From contig OX439040.1 in assembly GCA_949317995.1 (NCBI GenBank), positions 58,128,089 through 58,192,088 on the forward strand: a stretch of DNA of 64,000 nt, written 5' to 3'. Below the pieces are notes generated by a model that had not been told where the DNA came from, searched no databases, and saw only the letters and a program-made list of their open reading frames with translations. The stretch is from Acholoe squamosa. Its lineage: Eukaryota > Annelida > Polychaeta > Phyllodocida > Polynoidae. Position numbers and translations under genes: made by a program. Below, piece by piece: positions 34,568 through 44,075 of this stretch (positions are counted from its first letter, which is position 1; each line of letters opens with the position of its first letter).

Positions 34568-36785
34568 ATTTTACGTTTTCTTACAAGTACTGCAATGGAT
34601 AATTAAAGCTAGTTATCCTGAATTGGTCTACAAAGATTTGAGTATAAATGTGTGGTGTCATTTCTTTAATCTGATATCTGCCTCTGAATTGCTTTTGAAA
34701 AATGTGTGTGCTTTATTATTACCATTAGAATTTTATCATGCTCAATACATTTTTCTCAAATGGCCCTCTATCATCTAATTGCAGGGAGAGACAGTCCAGG
34801 TTTCATTTGTCACAGGTCACCCACGGAACAACCCCCTGGTCAGTATTCCTGTTATGCAAATACCGTGAATTAGAAAAGCTGAGTTTTTGATTTGAATTAT
34901 GAACTGTCAACGAGTCCGTAAATGATGAATAAGGATGAATACAGACGAATCAGGAATCCAGTTTGATATCCACTTTATTCATTGAAGTCCACGAGGTATA
35001 GATGGTGATACAGTATAAAGGTGCCCAACAGTGTCCAAGCCTAGCCCTTGAGCCAAGGGCCTTGGTCTCACGTGAGTGTGTGAGGTATGAAGTATGAAGG
35101 TGGAAAGATGAGTGAGCTGCTCCCTCCACAGGTATTTTTAGTAGGAGCTGCTCACCCAGCTCATCCTAAAAATAGTATCAGGTGAGCTAAATATAGTAAC
35201 TGGGGAACTCCAGTGCAGGTATGTAGGGGGGATCCCAAACATAGCACTGGGGTTCACAGAGTTCAGTATGGTTCTAAATATAGCTGCTGGGAATTCCCGG
35301 TATGCTGTGAGCTGCTCATGATCAATGGGCATGTCCTCCAGCAGGAGGAGTTGGTCTAAACATTGTCTGCTAGGCATTTCCAGCATGCAGCGAGCTGCTT
35401 GTGATTGACGGCGTATCCTCCAGTGGGAGGAGGCGGGGTCACTGAGTGCAGTTGACACCGCCAGCCTTTGGTCTATGGGTATGGCTTGGCTTGTGGGTAG
35501 ACTCGGACACTGGGTTACATGGTAGAGTCACAGGTGAAAAATAAATATGATAAGTACAATACCTATAACGGTCTACTGACAGAACTGTACAAATGCAGTC
35601 ACAGTCTATCCTGTGGGATATTGCAGGCTGATGATTGTGCTCTTTATTTAGACAGTGTGATGCAAGGTTTTATAAAGACAATAGACAACCCCTTCTTTAC
35701 CTATCAACTGCCTATTGTCCTACAACTCACTCAGATGCATCCTTGCATTATAAGACAACAGACAGCCTCTACATGAAGAATACCGTTGTCTGTTCTCTAA
35801 GTAATATGTTCCTTTAAAGCTTGAGAAGACCTTCCTGACTGTGGAGAAACAAGGCAAGACCAATAATGACTGGATGGTAGTGGCCACAGACGGTGACTGG
35901 GAAACTAAGTAAGTTATGCTAATTATTGCTAAATATCTCCACACTAACTTAGTTCCTATAAATAATTTATTGTGGTTTTCACTTTGGAAACCAAGAGGAG
36001 GAAAATATTAAACGAAAGCACGGCAAAATGTATACTCTTATGAAGGCCTCCCTTGATTTCCCTCAGAGGGCAGCACCGATTTATAAATGTTCCACCATGC
36101 TGATTACCTACTCCACAAGACTCTTATCCTTGACCAATTTCCATGTGAAAAGCATGGCCTGATACCCGACTCGTTAAAAATACTTTGGTTCTACTTCACA
36201 TTGATGAATAATAAGCTGTCAAAGATAGCTGATCTGTTAAATATGGCTTGGCGTGGTAACTATTATGAGGACGGTATATTCATAGCCGAATTCAATAGGC
36301 ATTGGTTCTACAGATATTTTTCAATAACAGTGTTGGCATGGGGATATTATCAAACCTCTTATCCCCGAGAACTTTCTTTTCATATCAAGAGTCACCGTGG
36401 ACTGTAACAAATTGAGATTTCCCCAATTTTTTTTTAACTTATGATCACTAATAATCTAGGTCCTAGCAATGAAATACCTTTGCTCCTATTTCTTGTTATG
36501 TATCATCTAAAACCTATAAATTCCAGGTACAACTGGGTGCGAACCAATGAGCTTCTAGGACACAGCAAGGCTGTGATCATGTGGGCCATGCCAGCCAATC
36601 AGGAAGCAGGAGTCTACCGTATTCGTCACTTTGGACACCACAAAGTTCCCATTCTTGAACACATTGAGGCATTCAGTGGGACATCAGGTGTGTTCAAGGT
36701 GGTTCCTCATGGTACAAAGAGGAATAATACAGACAGGTGGTTGGTAAATATCTTGGCCAACAGGACACCAAAGGGGCGCCTCTAG
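18978..36785 (+). CDS. ASAH2: Neutral ceramidase, complete, 19 coding exons
   Basis: Exons: 18978-19106, 19666-19818, 20057-20233, 22424-22551, 22743-22820, 23536-23656, 23902-24024, 24307-24393, 25118-25225, 25609-25690, 25825-25937, 26389-26483, 26969-27008, 27435-27533, 27820-27915, 34343-34486, 34785-34838, 35820-35908, 36527-36785. They sum to 2175 nt (724 codons plus stop), with GT-AG sites and matching phases throughout. A signal peptide (residues 1-21) suggests a secreted or cell-surface enzyme that hydrolyses ceramide to sphingosine and fatty acid. Family motifs present: GTHTHSG (zinc ligands His118, His120), FAVHPVSM (His227), ANLGDVSPN (catalytic Ser278), VPGEFTT (Glu463) and NDYSSYIATFEEY (tyrosine ligand). 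The C-terminal domain with FLTVEK and GVYRIRHFGH is complete. About 25 residues extend past the usual FKVV end. The start is ATG 18978; an upstream TTG in frame is not needed. Confidence 0.95.
20325..21050. repeat. Degenerate ~35-bp minisatellite interrupted by (TA)n and a solo LTR
   Basis: Units like TGCCATCCAGACTTGCACA...TCTGCAAG appear at 20325-20410 and again at 20868-21045. Between them are (TA)n at 20417-20468, the LTR-like insert 20469-20796, and (TA)n at 20797-20854. The array lies in ceramidase intron 3. Confidence 0.75.
20469..20796 (+). mobile_element. Solo LTR in a TA microsatellite (ceramidase intron 3)
   Basis: A 328-bp insert with ends TGTAGCG...CGCTACA, GC-rich against its surroundings. 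It contains TATATAAAGCGC (20575-20586) and AATAAA (20723-20728) in the order of an LTR promoter and polyadenylation signal. It is flanked on both sides by ATAT, which may be a 4-bp duplication but cannot be told from the (TA)n target. No internal region is attached, so it is a solo LTR or a small LTR-like element. Confidence 0.75.
23061..23508. mobile_element. 448-bp MITE in intron 5, just before exon 6
   Basis: About 70 bp at the left end (GTGACACAAC..GGGAAAA.GTAACATTACG) recurs inverted at the right end (CGTAATGTTACGTTTTCCCACGTTGTGTCAC). It contains no coding frame. Its right end is 27 bp from the first base of exon 6, next to the polypyrimidine tract. Confidence 0.8.
24542..24876. mobile_element. 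335-bp MITE in intron 8, hAT-like ends
   Basis: Ends are CAGAGGCGTAGG (left) and, inverted, CAGGGGCGTATAGG (right). Both have G/C runs inside (24569-24580; 24839-24848). AATAT is found on both sides. The CAGRGGCGTA terminus is common in hAT-type non-autonomous elements. Confidence 0.7.
27936..28520 (+). repeat. Left terminal inverted repeat (585 bp)
   Basis: Matches the reverse complement of 31107-31691 across its whole length without visible indels. It starts 20 bp after the exon-15 donor. Confidence 0.9.
28700..30412 (-). mobile_element. 5'-truncated LINE nested in the TIR element
   Basis: The minus-strand reverse transcriptase frame ends at 28780, followed by a 3' end with a GGTAC-rich simple repeat (28704-28722, ACAGGTACAGGTACAGGTAC on plus). 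The 5' end is cut at about 30412 within the INDYFAKIG segment that precedes the RT domain. The endonuclease domain is missing. I found no clear target duplication. Confidence 0.8.
28780..30159 (-). CDS. Non-LTR reverse transcriptase, truncated LINE ORF
   Basis: 459 codons from ATG 30159; the same frame is open upstream to about 30412, so the ATG is internal. RT blocks are in order: NWRPITLLP (35-43), FGFRPGKGT (72-80), DFCKAFDSV (107-115), GVPQGSVIGPLLF (163-175) and catalytic YADD (194-197). The tail has the ...L.KVKKSM..K...L.KLRK and EYCSFY..S features of the jockey/CR1/L2-like LINE group. The product would copy element RNA at the target site. The endonuclease is absent and the frame is otherwise intact, so this is a recent dead-on-arrival insertion. 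Confidence 0.85.
   Translation of the reverse strand: MIFKNSISEGIFPYAWSCGTLIPIPKKGNLQTVKNWRPITLLPLPGKLLEKLVHKLLSDHLENNDILCKTQFGFRPGKGTSDAVFNVVKDLYDARDDGLVTVACYLDFCKAFDSVHHPTLINKICQLNIHRKIKKWLTDYLAHRSHGTMANNTLSAQSPVAFGVPQGSVIGPLLFILFINDLSDCIRNCHFSMYADDVVIYVSHMDCNEAERLLQEDMQRVGEWCNQNYMTINKDKSMTMYFGSKTRLSNLDDPNINLLGMRLPSCQSYTYLGVELDGHLSLNLHLAKVKKSMGNKIYKLSKLRKCMTKEICLRIYKVMIVPSVEYCSFYTGSAHNYELTKLQRLQNHALRICLGVRVRQISILELHRQCQIDTLALRRNVHLLMLMWKKSISGEALARVAVRTRGDWKIKFDKRRAKTSFYQKSPYYRGVTLWDSLDYKTQHLPTRRRFKHAIQKLLD
30454..30981 (+). CDS. C-terminal remnant of a transposon-associated protein
   Basis: 175 codons from ATG 30454. The frame is open upstream to the LINE junction, with SFNHKGKVRPLSLM just before and across the ATG, so the ATG may be internal. 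From memory, a family widespread in invertebrate and fish genomes has the order GCDTTSxFxxKGK...VNxAR/LRxxxF...LPPxxxxLxxHxxRxxYxxxxWxxA...GWxxxxGxxxxxW, often followed by a CXC domain. This ORF shows KGKVRPL, SVNKARFAVFEEKY, FPPSQAVLAKQVQRA, MWKWAW and YGWKMVNGHYEIHWYD. It ends in an acidic tail with no CXC domain. It is the only frame left in the TIR element after the LINE split. Function is unknown; I am sure only that it looks coding and belongs to the element. Confidence 0.6.
   Translation: MLKSKDYTATLAKLGENDVNLDSLTKEIQPWVCALYGKPKLKSVNKARFAVFEEKYKPKDKGELLQLVKGANPSNFPPSQAVLAKQVQRAHLVTSMWKWAWSPNPMRLDPVDYGWKMVNGHYEIHWYDCTQIPRSVQDILVEGSLEVDDVDEEEISFGENRYGRDESEGEESDED
31107..31691 (-). repeat. 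Right terminal inverted repeat (585 bp)
   Basis: Inverted copy of 27936-28520. Example differences: AGGGTCAGG here (reverse strand) against ATGGTCAAG on the left, and GAGTTGG against GATTTGG. Confidence 0.9.
32355..33515. repeat. Compound repeat block with exon-16 fragments
   Basis: A ~170-bp unit (CTTAGCAGG.TTAATTATTA ... CTCGCTGGTAACAAGCTCC ... GGCGGCGCCCATG) occurs at 32358-32530 and 33225-33392, and its last part recurs inverted at 33436-33515. Between and beside these are partial copies of the exon-16 acceptor region: 32538-32590, 33021-33067, 33076-33137, 33146-33207 and 33403-33432. Confidence 0.8.
33076..33207 (+). pseudogene. Two tandem decayed copies of the ceramidase exon-16 start
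   Basis: 33076-33137 and 33146-33207 both match the true exon-16 junction at 34329-34390: TGCTTATCACC..CAG, then GTACCCCTG.AGAGGCTGGG, then ACACCA.(C/T)CCCTGACCTGATG. Both stop matching after about 45 exon bases. They read into TGA and have no donor site, so they cannot act as normal coding exons, though their acceptors look usable. Confidence 0.85.
34526..34567. repeat. (GTT)n microsatellite in intron 16
   Basis: About twelve GTT units start 40 bp after the exon-16 donor. Confidence 0.9.
34905..35519 (-). mobile_element. Candidate solo LTR in intron 17
   Basis: On the minus strand it reads TGTAACCCAG...CTCGTTGACA, with an AATAAA near 34976-34981 about 70 bp before the end. The ends have the TG...CA form, but I see no target duplication, so the boundaries are uncertain. 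It contains several GAGCTGCTC-like motifs that also recur at 43.8-44.2 and 47.2 kb. Confidence 0.4.
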
Positions 36786-37870
36786 GATCGTGCCCCGTGC
36801 TTAGATCATATTTCAATTTTAAATAATTATCTAGTCCTAGGGCTGCGTTACAGACAAAAAAAAACTCTGAACTTAATTAGTCTGTAACAGCCCTGCAGTC
36901 AATTCTTTGAGGAATGGTGTTTAAAGTCCGACTCTGGCATGTACTTGTCAGTTGCCCCGTTGAATAAGTATGCTGTATGGGGTTGATGCAAGATTTTCTC
37001 CCTGAATAGAGGAAAAAGTCTAGAATGATACAAGAACAAACATCATAATTCTATGGAATTTCCTCAAGTGATTAAAGCGCTGGTTCCACAGACCTAAATC
37101 GGTCGGATTAGCACTGATTTTTTTTTCTATACTTTTGATATATTATAAATCGACAGATTAGGGCTATTCCGACCGATTGTATGGCTGTGGAACCAACGCT
37201 TTAGACAACGTATTCTACATATGAATCGATATTCTCATATTTTTGGCGTTAACACAAAACATTAATTTGTCATTACTTGTATATTGGAATGCTTTACCTG
37301 TATCTATGACCTATTCAAACGGATGGAATTGCCTTTGAATATATTGGTTATGTGCTTGGATGAGGAGATACTGTGTCAAATGATGTTAATAAATGATCGG
37401 TGAAATATATTTTGTCTTTCCTTGGTATACAACGATAAAAGCTTTAATACACATAGTGGACTATGGGTCTAAGGATGAATTGAGATAATTCACCAATCCG
37501 ATTTAATACTGTGAAAACATTAGCCTTGTCAAATTAGACCAGTTCAAGTGGGTGCTGACGTAAAATCGGGAACGGAGAAAAGCACACTGCTGTCTGAAGC
37601 ACTTCCTGAACATAACCATCTCAGGAAGGAAGCAGTTGATTTTTGGGCTAACACCCAGGGATGAGCGACCTAGCTGAAAGAGGAATAAATGTGAGAGAGG
37701 GAGACGGACAGAGACACACACACACAGAAATATAAAGTGAGAGAAAGGGAGAGAGGAAGAAATGAGGGATACGGACACCAAGCGAGACAGATTATAGTGT
37801 GCAGGGGGAGGGCAATTGAAATTAAAAGATGGGGGAGAGAAAGAAAACAGGTAGTAGAATAATATAAATA
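36786..37870 (+). other. 3' flank of ceramidase
   Basis: Contains a polyadenylation signal AATAAA at 37388-37393, about 600 bp after the stop. If used, the small palindromic MITE at 37074-37203 would be inside the 3' UTR. A purine-rich GAGA stretch lies at 37680-37850. Confidence 0.4.
37074..37203. mobile_element. 130-bp palindromic MITE, copy 1
   Basis: Ends AAAGCGCTGGTTCCACAG and, inverted, TAAAGCGTTGGTTCCACAG. Inside are AATCGGTCGGATTAG and the common core CTATACTTTTGATATATTATAAATCG. A second copy is at 46175-46312. Confidence 0.85.
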
Positions 37871-40792
37871 CTGTGGGGATAGCGATGGCCGTAAAATGCT
37901 TTACGGCTTTGGTTGAACGACTTTGGGCCTCCTATGCTTTAGCATTGCAACTGATGTACCGTAAAGCAATTTGCCAGAATTGGCTAGGATATCCGTAAAG
38001 TATTTAAAAGATTTCCGTAACACAAATGATGAACTTGCTATAACTCCCTTACTACTCTCTCAAATAGAACATTTCTCGGTTTGACACCATGTGTATTCAG
38101 TTTATTTTTGTTGCCATATGGGTGCATTGAAAATTGAAACGAACTCACTCACAGAAGTGATCTTCGTAAAAACATGCATGAACACATGCACAAAACATAA
38201 TATAGGCCATATTCATCGCTTCACCTAATACCATGTTATATATCATCTCTCTAGACCTGCTGTAAGAAATGATTCTGGTGGTGGGAACAACAGTTACTGA
38301 TATGCCGTCATTAAAATTTAGGTTTGGGCAAGTCCTAAATGTGTAGGAAAATGAAAATTGAAGAATCTCAAACTGGAAATCCATCTATCTCCGCAAGTTC
38401 ACTCCAACCACAGAAAACACTGCTCTACCTCTGTTTATAGTGGTGTCTGAACCAAGCAAAGGCCTACACAGCATACCGTGACTCAGTAACAGATAGACAC
38501 ATACCTAATTTACTTCCTCCAAATACACACATAGGCAAGTGTAGTGTTTATTATTGTATTTAGCCAAGCAAGATATAGGCCTACAGAAAATGCTGAGAAC
38601 CCACATGCCTAATACTACAATTGTTGTCATAAAAAGCACATAAAGTTTGATTTGATTTCAACAATTTTATTCAGTGATGTATATATCCAACATATAGAGA
38701 GGACATTTACAGGATCGTGTTTCAATAGTTTCCACGACTAGACACCCTCAAATTATAGTGGGAGGTGTAAGAAATGACTCCATACCAGTGACTACATAGT
38801 GAGCTCCAGTAGAGGCCTCAAAATAGCAGCTGCTATTTATTCAACTACTGGCTCAATACACACCACTATGAAGTCATAGCACCCAGTCGTAGGGGCCACT
38901 ATTGGCTACATAGTGACCAGTCATACCTCCTTCATGGTCTAGTATGCACTCCTGTGTTCAAATGAGCAAAGGGCTGCAGTAACTACTGTAATGTCTCATA
39001 TAGGAGCCAGGCCTTGAATAGCAGTCTCCCTTGAATAGGGACTGGGCTAGGAGGGCTGTCAAATCAATAGGGGTCGGGCCTTGAATAGGGGCCTGGTGGG
39101 GCCAGTTTTAGGTGGTCTTAGGAAGACAATCAAGACCCCCCATCCCAAATGATGTATAATTGTTCTAGATAGTTCCCTTTCAAATCACATATGATAGATC
39201 TATATCTAATGACATAATTGTATCTAAAACAATGTATGCTCTGTTATTCTTTCTTGATAAAGAGCCCAGATTGGGTACACTTGAGCAAAGGAGTGCAAAG
39301 GGTAGCAGCTAAGGCTACCCACTAATTATTCACACGGAGGGTTGTCATACAGGATCCCTTATTGAGTCACTGCTGTGGTGGCTATTTAGCCAGCAGGCAG
39401 TACGATCACCCAGTAATGTAGCTAGCTATTTACTCACCAAGGCCAAAATCCTAAGATCACCTGCTAAGATTTGACCCATCTCCAGTCGTAGCTGACTGAA
39501 CCTGTCGTGGAAACTATTGAAACACGATCCAGAGCCCTTACCTAGTTGCAAGCTTCTGACACTTTACATAGATCATCATCCATGCAGTTGGCTAACGAGA
39601 AGTACTTCCATTTTTGTATGATGTTTCTGCCAAATAAAATTTTCAACCAATCAATCAGAAAGCAACATAGTCAACACTGAGTGAACGTAAGCTTTATGGT
39701 ACATCAATAGACAAATCTACATTTTACTGCTCTAAGCATACACATATTTGACAATGTTATGTAATGTCTTGCATCACTACATGGACTGATACTGGTTTTA
39801 TAAAAGTTTACAATGCCAAATGCATGCTAAATGCTAAATGCTCCTCTCCTAGTAGACATGTAGGATGTGCTCCTGGAAAGTTCAGGTAAAACCTTTGACA
39901 CAATGACTGCTTTAAACAGATCCTCAGTAAAAGTAGCCTTTTGCTTTAACCCTTACATGCCCAGATTAGCAAAAGTGCGCTCTTAAGCATGTATACATGT
40001 TCAATAGACCACCATGGGTTTATTATCTATCAGATTAAGTTAATTTTAACACCAGAAGACTCGTAGTATCAAGGGCTTTCCAACGACACCAAATTTTTCA
40101 TGGTATATTAGGTTAATAATCATTAATAGATCATATTGCAGAAAAAAATTGATTGAAAATAGGTTTAAAATACATGAAAAGTGCGCGCTCTGGCCATGAG
40201 AATAATGGTAAAATACAGAAAATTCATTAAATTTACAAAAATATTGATAAAAATACCAAAAATATTGGTGAAATATTTCTGATGTGATTTTTCTGCAAGG
40301 AATCCAATTATAATACATATCTTTTTTCAATTTCCATCAATATAGCTCTCTTTGAAATGTCAAAATAATGCTTTATGAATTGAAAATAGCCTATTCCCCA
40401 CCAAAATCTAAAAAAAAAAAGATTCCCAGGGCACCTTCATCCAAATCAGCCCATTTCAACATCTTTTGCCATCTTCATTCCATAGTGACTCATATAAAAC
40501 TGTAAACTATGCTTTGTATTGCATTTTCTGAAAGCTATTGTACTGCCCTCTTTGTTAACATTTGAATAAGTACTTAAATCTGGACATGATATAGGTAATA
40601 ACCGCTACCATCTCAAGTTTGTTGAAAAATCAGACTTCTCAAAATAATTATGGGCACGAAAGGGTTAAGATACATCGCAAAAAATGCTTTATGGTACATC
40701 AATTGCAATGCTAAAGTATAGGAGACTTCCCCAACGTCACCCAACCGAATCAAAAACCGTAAAGAGCTTTATGGCCATCGCTATCCCCACAG
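37871..40792. mobile_element. 2.9-kb TIR element, non-coding
   Basis: The first ~105 bp (CTGTGGGGATAGCGATGGCC...CTCCTATGCTTTAGCATTGC...GTACCGTAAAGCA) recurs inverted at 40677-40792 with moderate divergence. Inside are the 38712-39530 inverted-repeat element and a further GCTTTATGGTACATCAAT copy at 39692-39709. No frame exceeds about 100 codons. The AATGCTTTA motif repeats near both ends. Confidence 0.7.
38712..39530. mobile_element. 819-bp inverted-repeat element nested in the 2.9-kb element
   Basis: GGATCGTGTTTCAATAGTTT (38712-) is perfectly inverted at 39504-39530; 27 bp pair in all. The interior carries short degenerate repeats around CCTTGAATAG and CATAGTGA. No clear target duplication. 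Confidence 0.65.
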
Positions 40793-41149
40793 TGATAAGG
40801 GCCAATGAATAGCACTAAATATACGAATAAGCATGAGAATAATGAGCTGATTGCAGGTTGTACAATATAAAGTGAAACCCTGATGGCCTCGATGGTTGTC
40901 CTTGAGACGAGAATTTGCCACACCAGAACCTTGTGTTAGCAGGATGTCCCTGAGAAATGCCTACATTGGGAGGTGGCTATTGATCTGCATTAGGTAAGGC
41001 TGGAGGTTGACAGAGGTTAGACTGAATGTGGCCACAAATGGCATTACAACTTGCCCGCCCACGTGCACAGAATATTGGGTTTACTGAATTTGATTTGTGC
41101 CTCCTCATTTGCGAGCTCACCTAGAGCTGCTGTTAAGCCAATAGAGGAA

Positions 41150-41951
41150 GCTTGCCCTGCGCTTCATGATAACCATGTATCATATTGGCCTTAACTATGA
41201 TAGTACCATTCTGAAAGCTTGCCCTGCGCTTCATGATACCCATGCATCATATTGGCCTTAACTATGATAGTGCCATGCTGGAAGCTTGCCCTGCGCTTCA
41301 TGATAACCATGCATCATATTGGCCTTAACTATGATAGTACCATGCTGGAAGCTTGCCCTGCGCTTCATGATAACCATGCATCATATTGGCCTTAACTATG
41401 ATAGTACCATGCTGGAAGCTTGCTCTGCGCTTCATGATAACCATGCATCATATTGGCCTTTACTATAATAGTACCATGCTGGAAGCTTGCCCTGCGCTTC
41501 ATGATAACCATGCATCATATTGGCATTTACTATAATAGTACCATGCTGGAAGCTTGCCCTGCGCTTCATGATAACCATGCATCATATTGGCATTTACTAT
41601 AATAGTACCATGCTGGAAGCTTGCCCTGCGCTTCATGATAGCCATGTATCATATTGGCCTTAACTATAATAGTACCATGCTGGAAGCTTGCCCTGCGCTT
41701 CATGATAACCATGCATCATATTGGCATTTACTATAATAGTACCATGCTGGAAGCTTGCCCTGCGCTTCATGATAACCATGTATCATATTGGCCTTAACTA
41801 TAATAGTACCATGCTGGAAGCTTGTCCTGCGCTTCATGATAACCATGTATCGTATTGGCCTTAACTATGATAGTACCATGCTGGAAGCTTGCCCTGCGCT
41901 TCATGATAACCATGTATCATATTGGCCTTTACTATAATAGTACCATGCTAG
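41150..41951. repeat. 67-bp tandem array, 12 copies
   Basis: GCTTGCCCTGCGCTTCATGA recurs every 67 bp from 41150 (41150, 41217, 41284, 41351, 41418, 41485 and on) for 12 copies that differ at only a few positions. There are no spacers and no reading frame through it. The copies fall into types that differ at GGCCTTAACTATGATAG against GGCATTTACTATAATAG. Confidence 0.95.
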
Positions 41952-43240
41952 CAAAATTCAACATGTCACTTCCCCTCAAAGTGTATGATATTATATCTAT
42001 TGTGTGTGACTCACAGGGGACACAGCCCTGATGCCGGGGAAATCAGTCGCATTCAATGGGTATAGACAAGAGGGAAATTTTAAATACCAGCTCATCACGA
42101 AGAATCTAAATAATATTTGCTTTTGTCAGGGATTACGTCTTGATATAATATAGTCTTTGAGTATCAAAGACATTATATTCCAAGATATTCATAATTTCAT
42201 ACAAGAAAAGTATCAAGTGGAACTAATTGTAATGTTGAATGCAATGAAACTTCAAATTTAACGTCCTGTAATTATTTTTTGCAACAGATGGGCTTTTTGA
42301 ACATCTGGGTTGCGGTCCATTGACTTCATTACATTTAAAATATAACTGTGTCAACATTTTGACTGCCCCCTTTATAATATTATGGTAATTTCTATTTGAA
42401 ATAGTGTGAAATGCGTGAAATATTGCCGTATGTTAAGTTATCCCTAAAATCAGGTGGTGAATGACCCATCTATGCAAGACGGACAGGTGAATTTCTATTT
42501 CACTGCTATTTCGCATTTCAGTCATCCTTTTGCGGACTGCACCCCAGATGAATTTCTACCATTAAACAAGACATGGACTTATATACATAGGACACTTTAT
42601 CCCGGGACTTTATCCTTTTAATTACCACAGTCATGTAACCATGTGAAGGGACATATGGTCCAACAGATCATGTGACGCCTATCTATACAGCTGCGACAGA
42701 GGATATCCACATAGCCTGCCCAGTTAATCCTCTAGGTCCCGGCTTAGGTGGGGAATTATCCCACTGGACTGCAGATACATAGGGATTTTGGAACCCTCCC
42801 CTTCCCCCACCTATCTATGTGACCAGGCAAGCAAAAACACCCCTCGGCAGGAAAATTCATTATCAATGTTCATGTCAAGATCTTTAAAATGAGACATTTC
42901 AGAGTTAATTTGCCCCTCAAATGACCCCTGGTGGTCAAATAAGGAATTAAAAATCCCCCGCAGAGGGGTGTTCTCCCTTGTTGGCTCACCTATTACATGT
43001 ATAACGACTGAGGGATGCAGCAGCACTTTAATAATAGTAAATACAATAAAAGTGCTGGCTGTGCATGGCAAACGCATGGCAAACGCCAAAGGTGCACCAC
43101 CACATCGATCGAAATATGATTAAAAGAAATTTGATTTTTACCCACCCCTAACCATGGTTCTCCCCCTCTCCTGTGGTATGCCCTATGGAGAAAGATGATG
43201 GAAGTATATATTAGTGTCTAGTAGCTCACGTACTAAATGC
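41952..43240. other. Non-coding, one old repeat
   Basis: 42900-42975 contains a CCCCGCAGAGGGGTGTTCTCCC segment similar to 8640-8720 and 17035-17085. No supported exon. Confidence 0.4.
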
Positions 43241-43246
43241 ACTCAC

Positions 43247-43600
43247 CTGAAGCAGGACATCATCTCGGATCTGACGTTCCTTCCCTTATCTCCTGTACCA
43301 GCCCCGCTATCTTTGTTATCACAGAGAGCAGCAATGCCCACAACATTAGCAGGATGTTCAGCAATAGCTGGGGGATCGACTTTAATCAGCAGCAGCAGCA
43401 GTAACAGCAACAGAGGCAGGAGTAGCAGGAACAGCGGGAGCGGCCGCCTCCAGCATTCAGCACTCACACAGCACGCGCAGAACGACACACGGACTGACGG
43501 CGGCCAGCGTGCAGCCACAGGCAGGCAGGGTGGCAGTCACGAGGCTGTGGGCAGGCAGTGGGCAGAGGGTGACTGAAACACTGTAGGAGGGAAAGGGGAA
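43247..43600 (-). other. Candidate minus-strand first exon, CpG- and CTG-rich
   Basis: On the minus strand a frame open from about 43537 runs through a leucine-rich stretch (CTG repeats, 43385-43420) and ends at a good donor, TTCAG|GTGAGT (43247/43246). The frame has no ATG until two adjacent ATGs at 43263 and 43260, seven codons before the donor. Either the exon is mostly 5' UTR and starts there (MMSCF...), or the leucine-rich stretch is a signal peptide with a non-AUG or upstream start. I found no downstream exon, and the opposite-strand frame is weaker. Confidence 0.35.
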
Positions 43601-43879
43601 CTGGTATGTGATATACAGCTCGATTTCACATTACCAGATATATACTAAATTCAGACAGCCCCGACGTAACTCAGATAAGAACCGTATATTGCTATTGTAT
43701 TGCTGTGAGAGATCATGAAACCGTCTGATCTTGTGCTGTAGAAGAGAAGGTCGCTGCTCATTCACACATCAGAGAACAGCTCACCTGCCATTGAGCTGCT
43801 CAGAGAGAACAGACATGTCAACAAAAGCAAACACCAGCAGAGATACCAGTAGCAGAGATGCCATCGCCATACTATAAGG

Positions 43880-44075
43880 CCTGCTAACAGTTGTATGAGG
43901 AGCCAGGTCTGATAGCAGCTGTTTGAGGAGCCATGCCTAGTAGGATTTGTATTGTGAGCCAGGCTTTGTGACAGTTGTATATTAAAGAAAGCAGGCCTAG
44001 TAGGGTTTGTATTGTGAGCCTAGCCTGGACTATGAGCCAGGCCTAGTAGCAGATGTATGAGGAGCAGTACAAGGT
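43880..44075. repeat. Degenerate minisatellite
   Basis: Repeated phrases such as GAGCCAGGCCTAGTAG, TTTGTATTGTGAGCC and AGTTGTATGAGGAGCC occur 4-6 times with irregular spacing of about 40-60 bp. Confidence 0.7.

Noticed and set aside
41150-41951. CRISPR-like regular repeats
   Set aside because: The units are head-to-tail with no unique spacers, and the DNA is from an animal.
42811-43089. Minus-strand 92-codon coding exon
   Set aside because: Starts at TTG and overlaps a dispersed repeat also seen at 8640 and 17035; no splice sites fit.
43214-43576. 120-codon plus-strand Ser/Arg/Gly-rich frame
   Set aside because: Low complexity from CAG/AGC repeats; the better splice donor is on the opposite strand.
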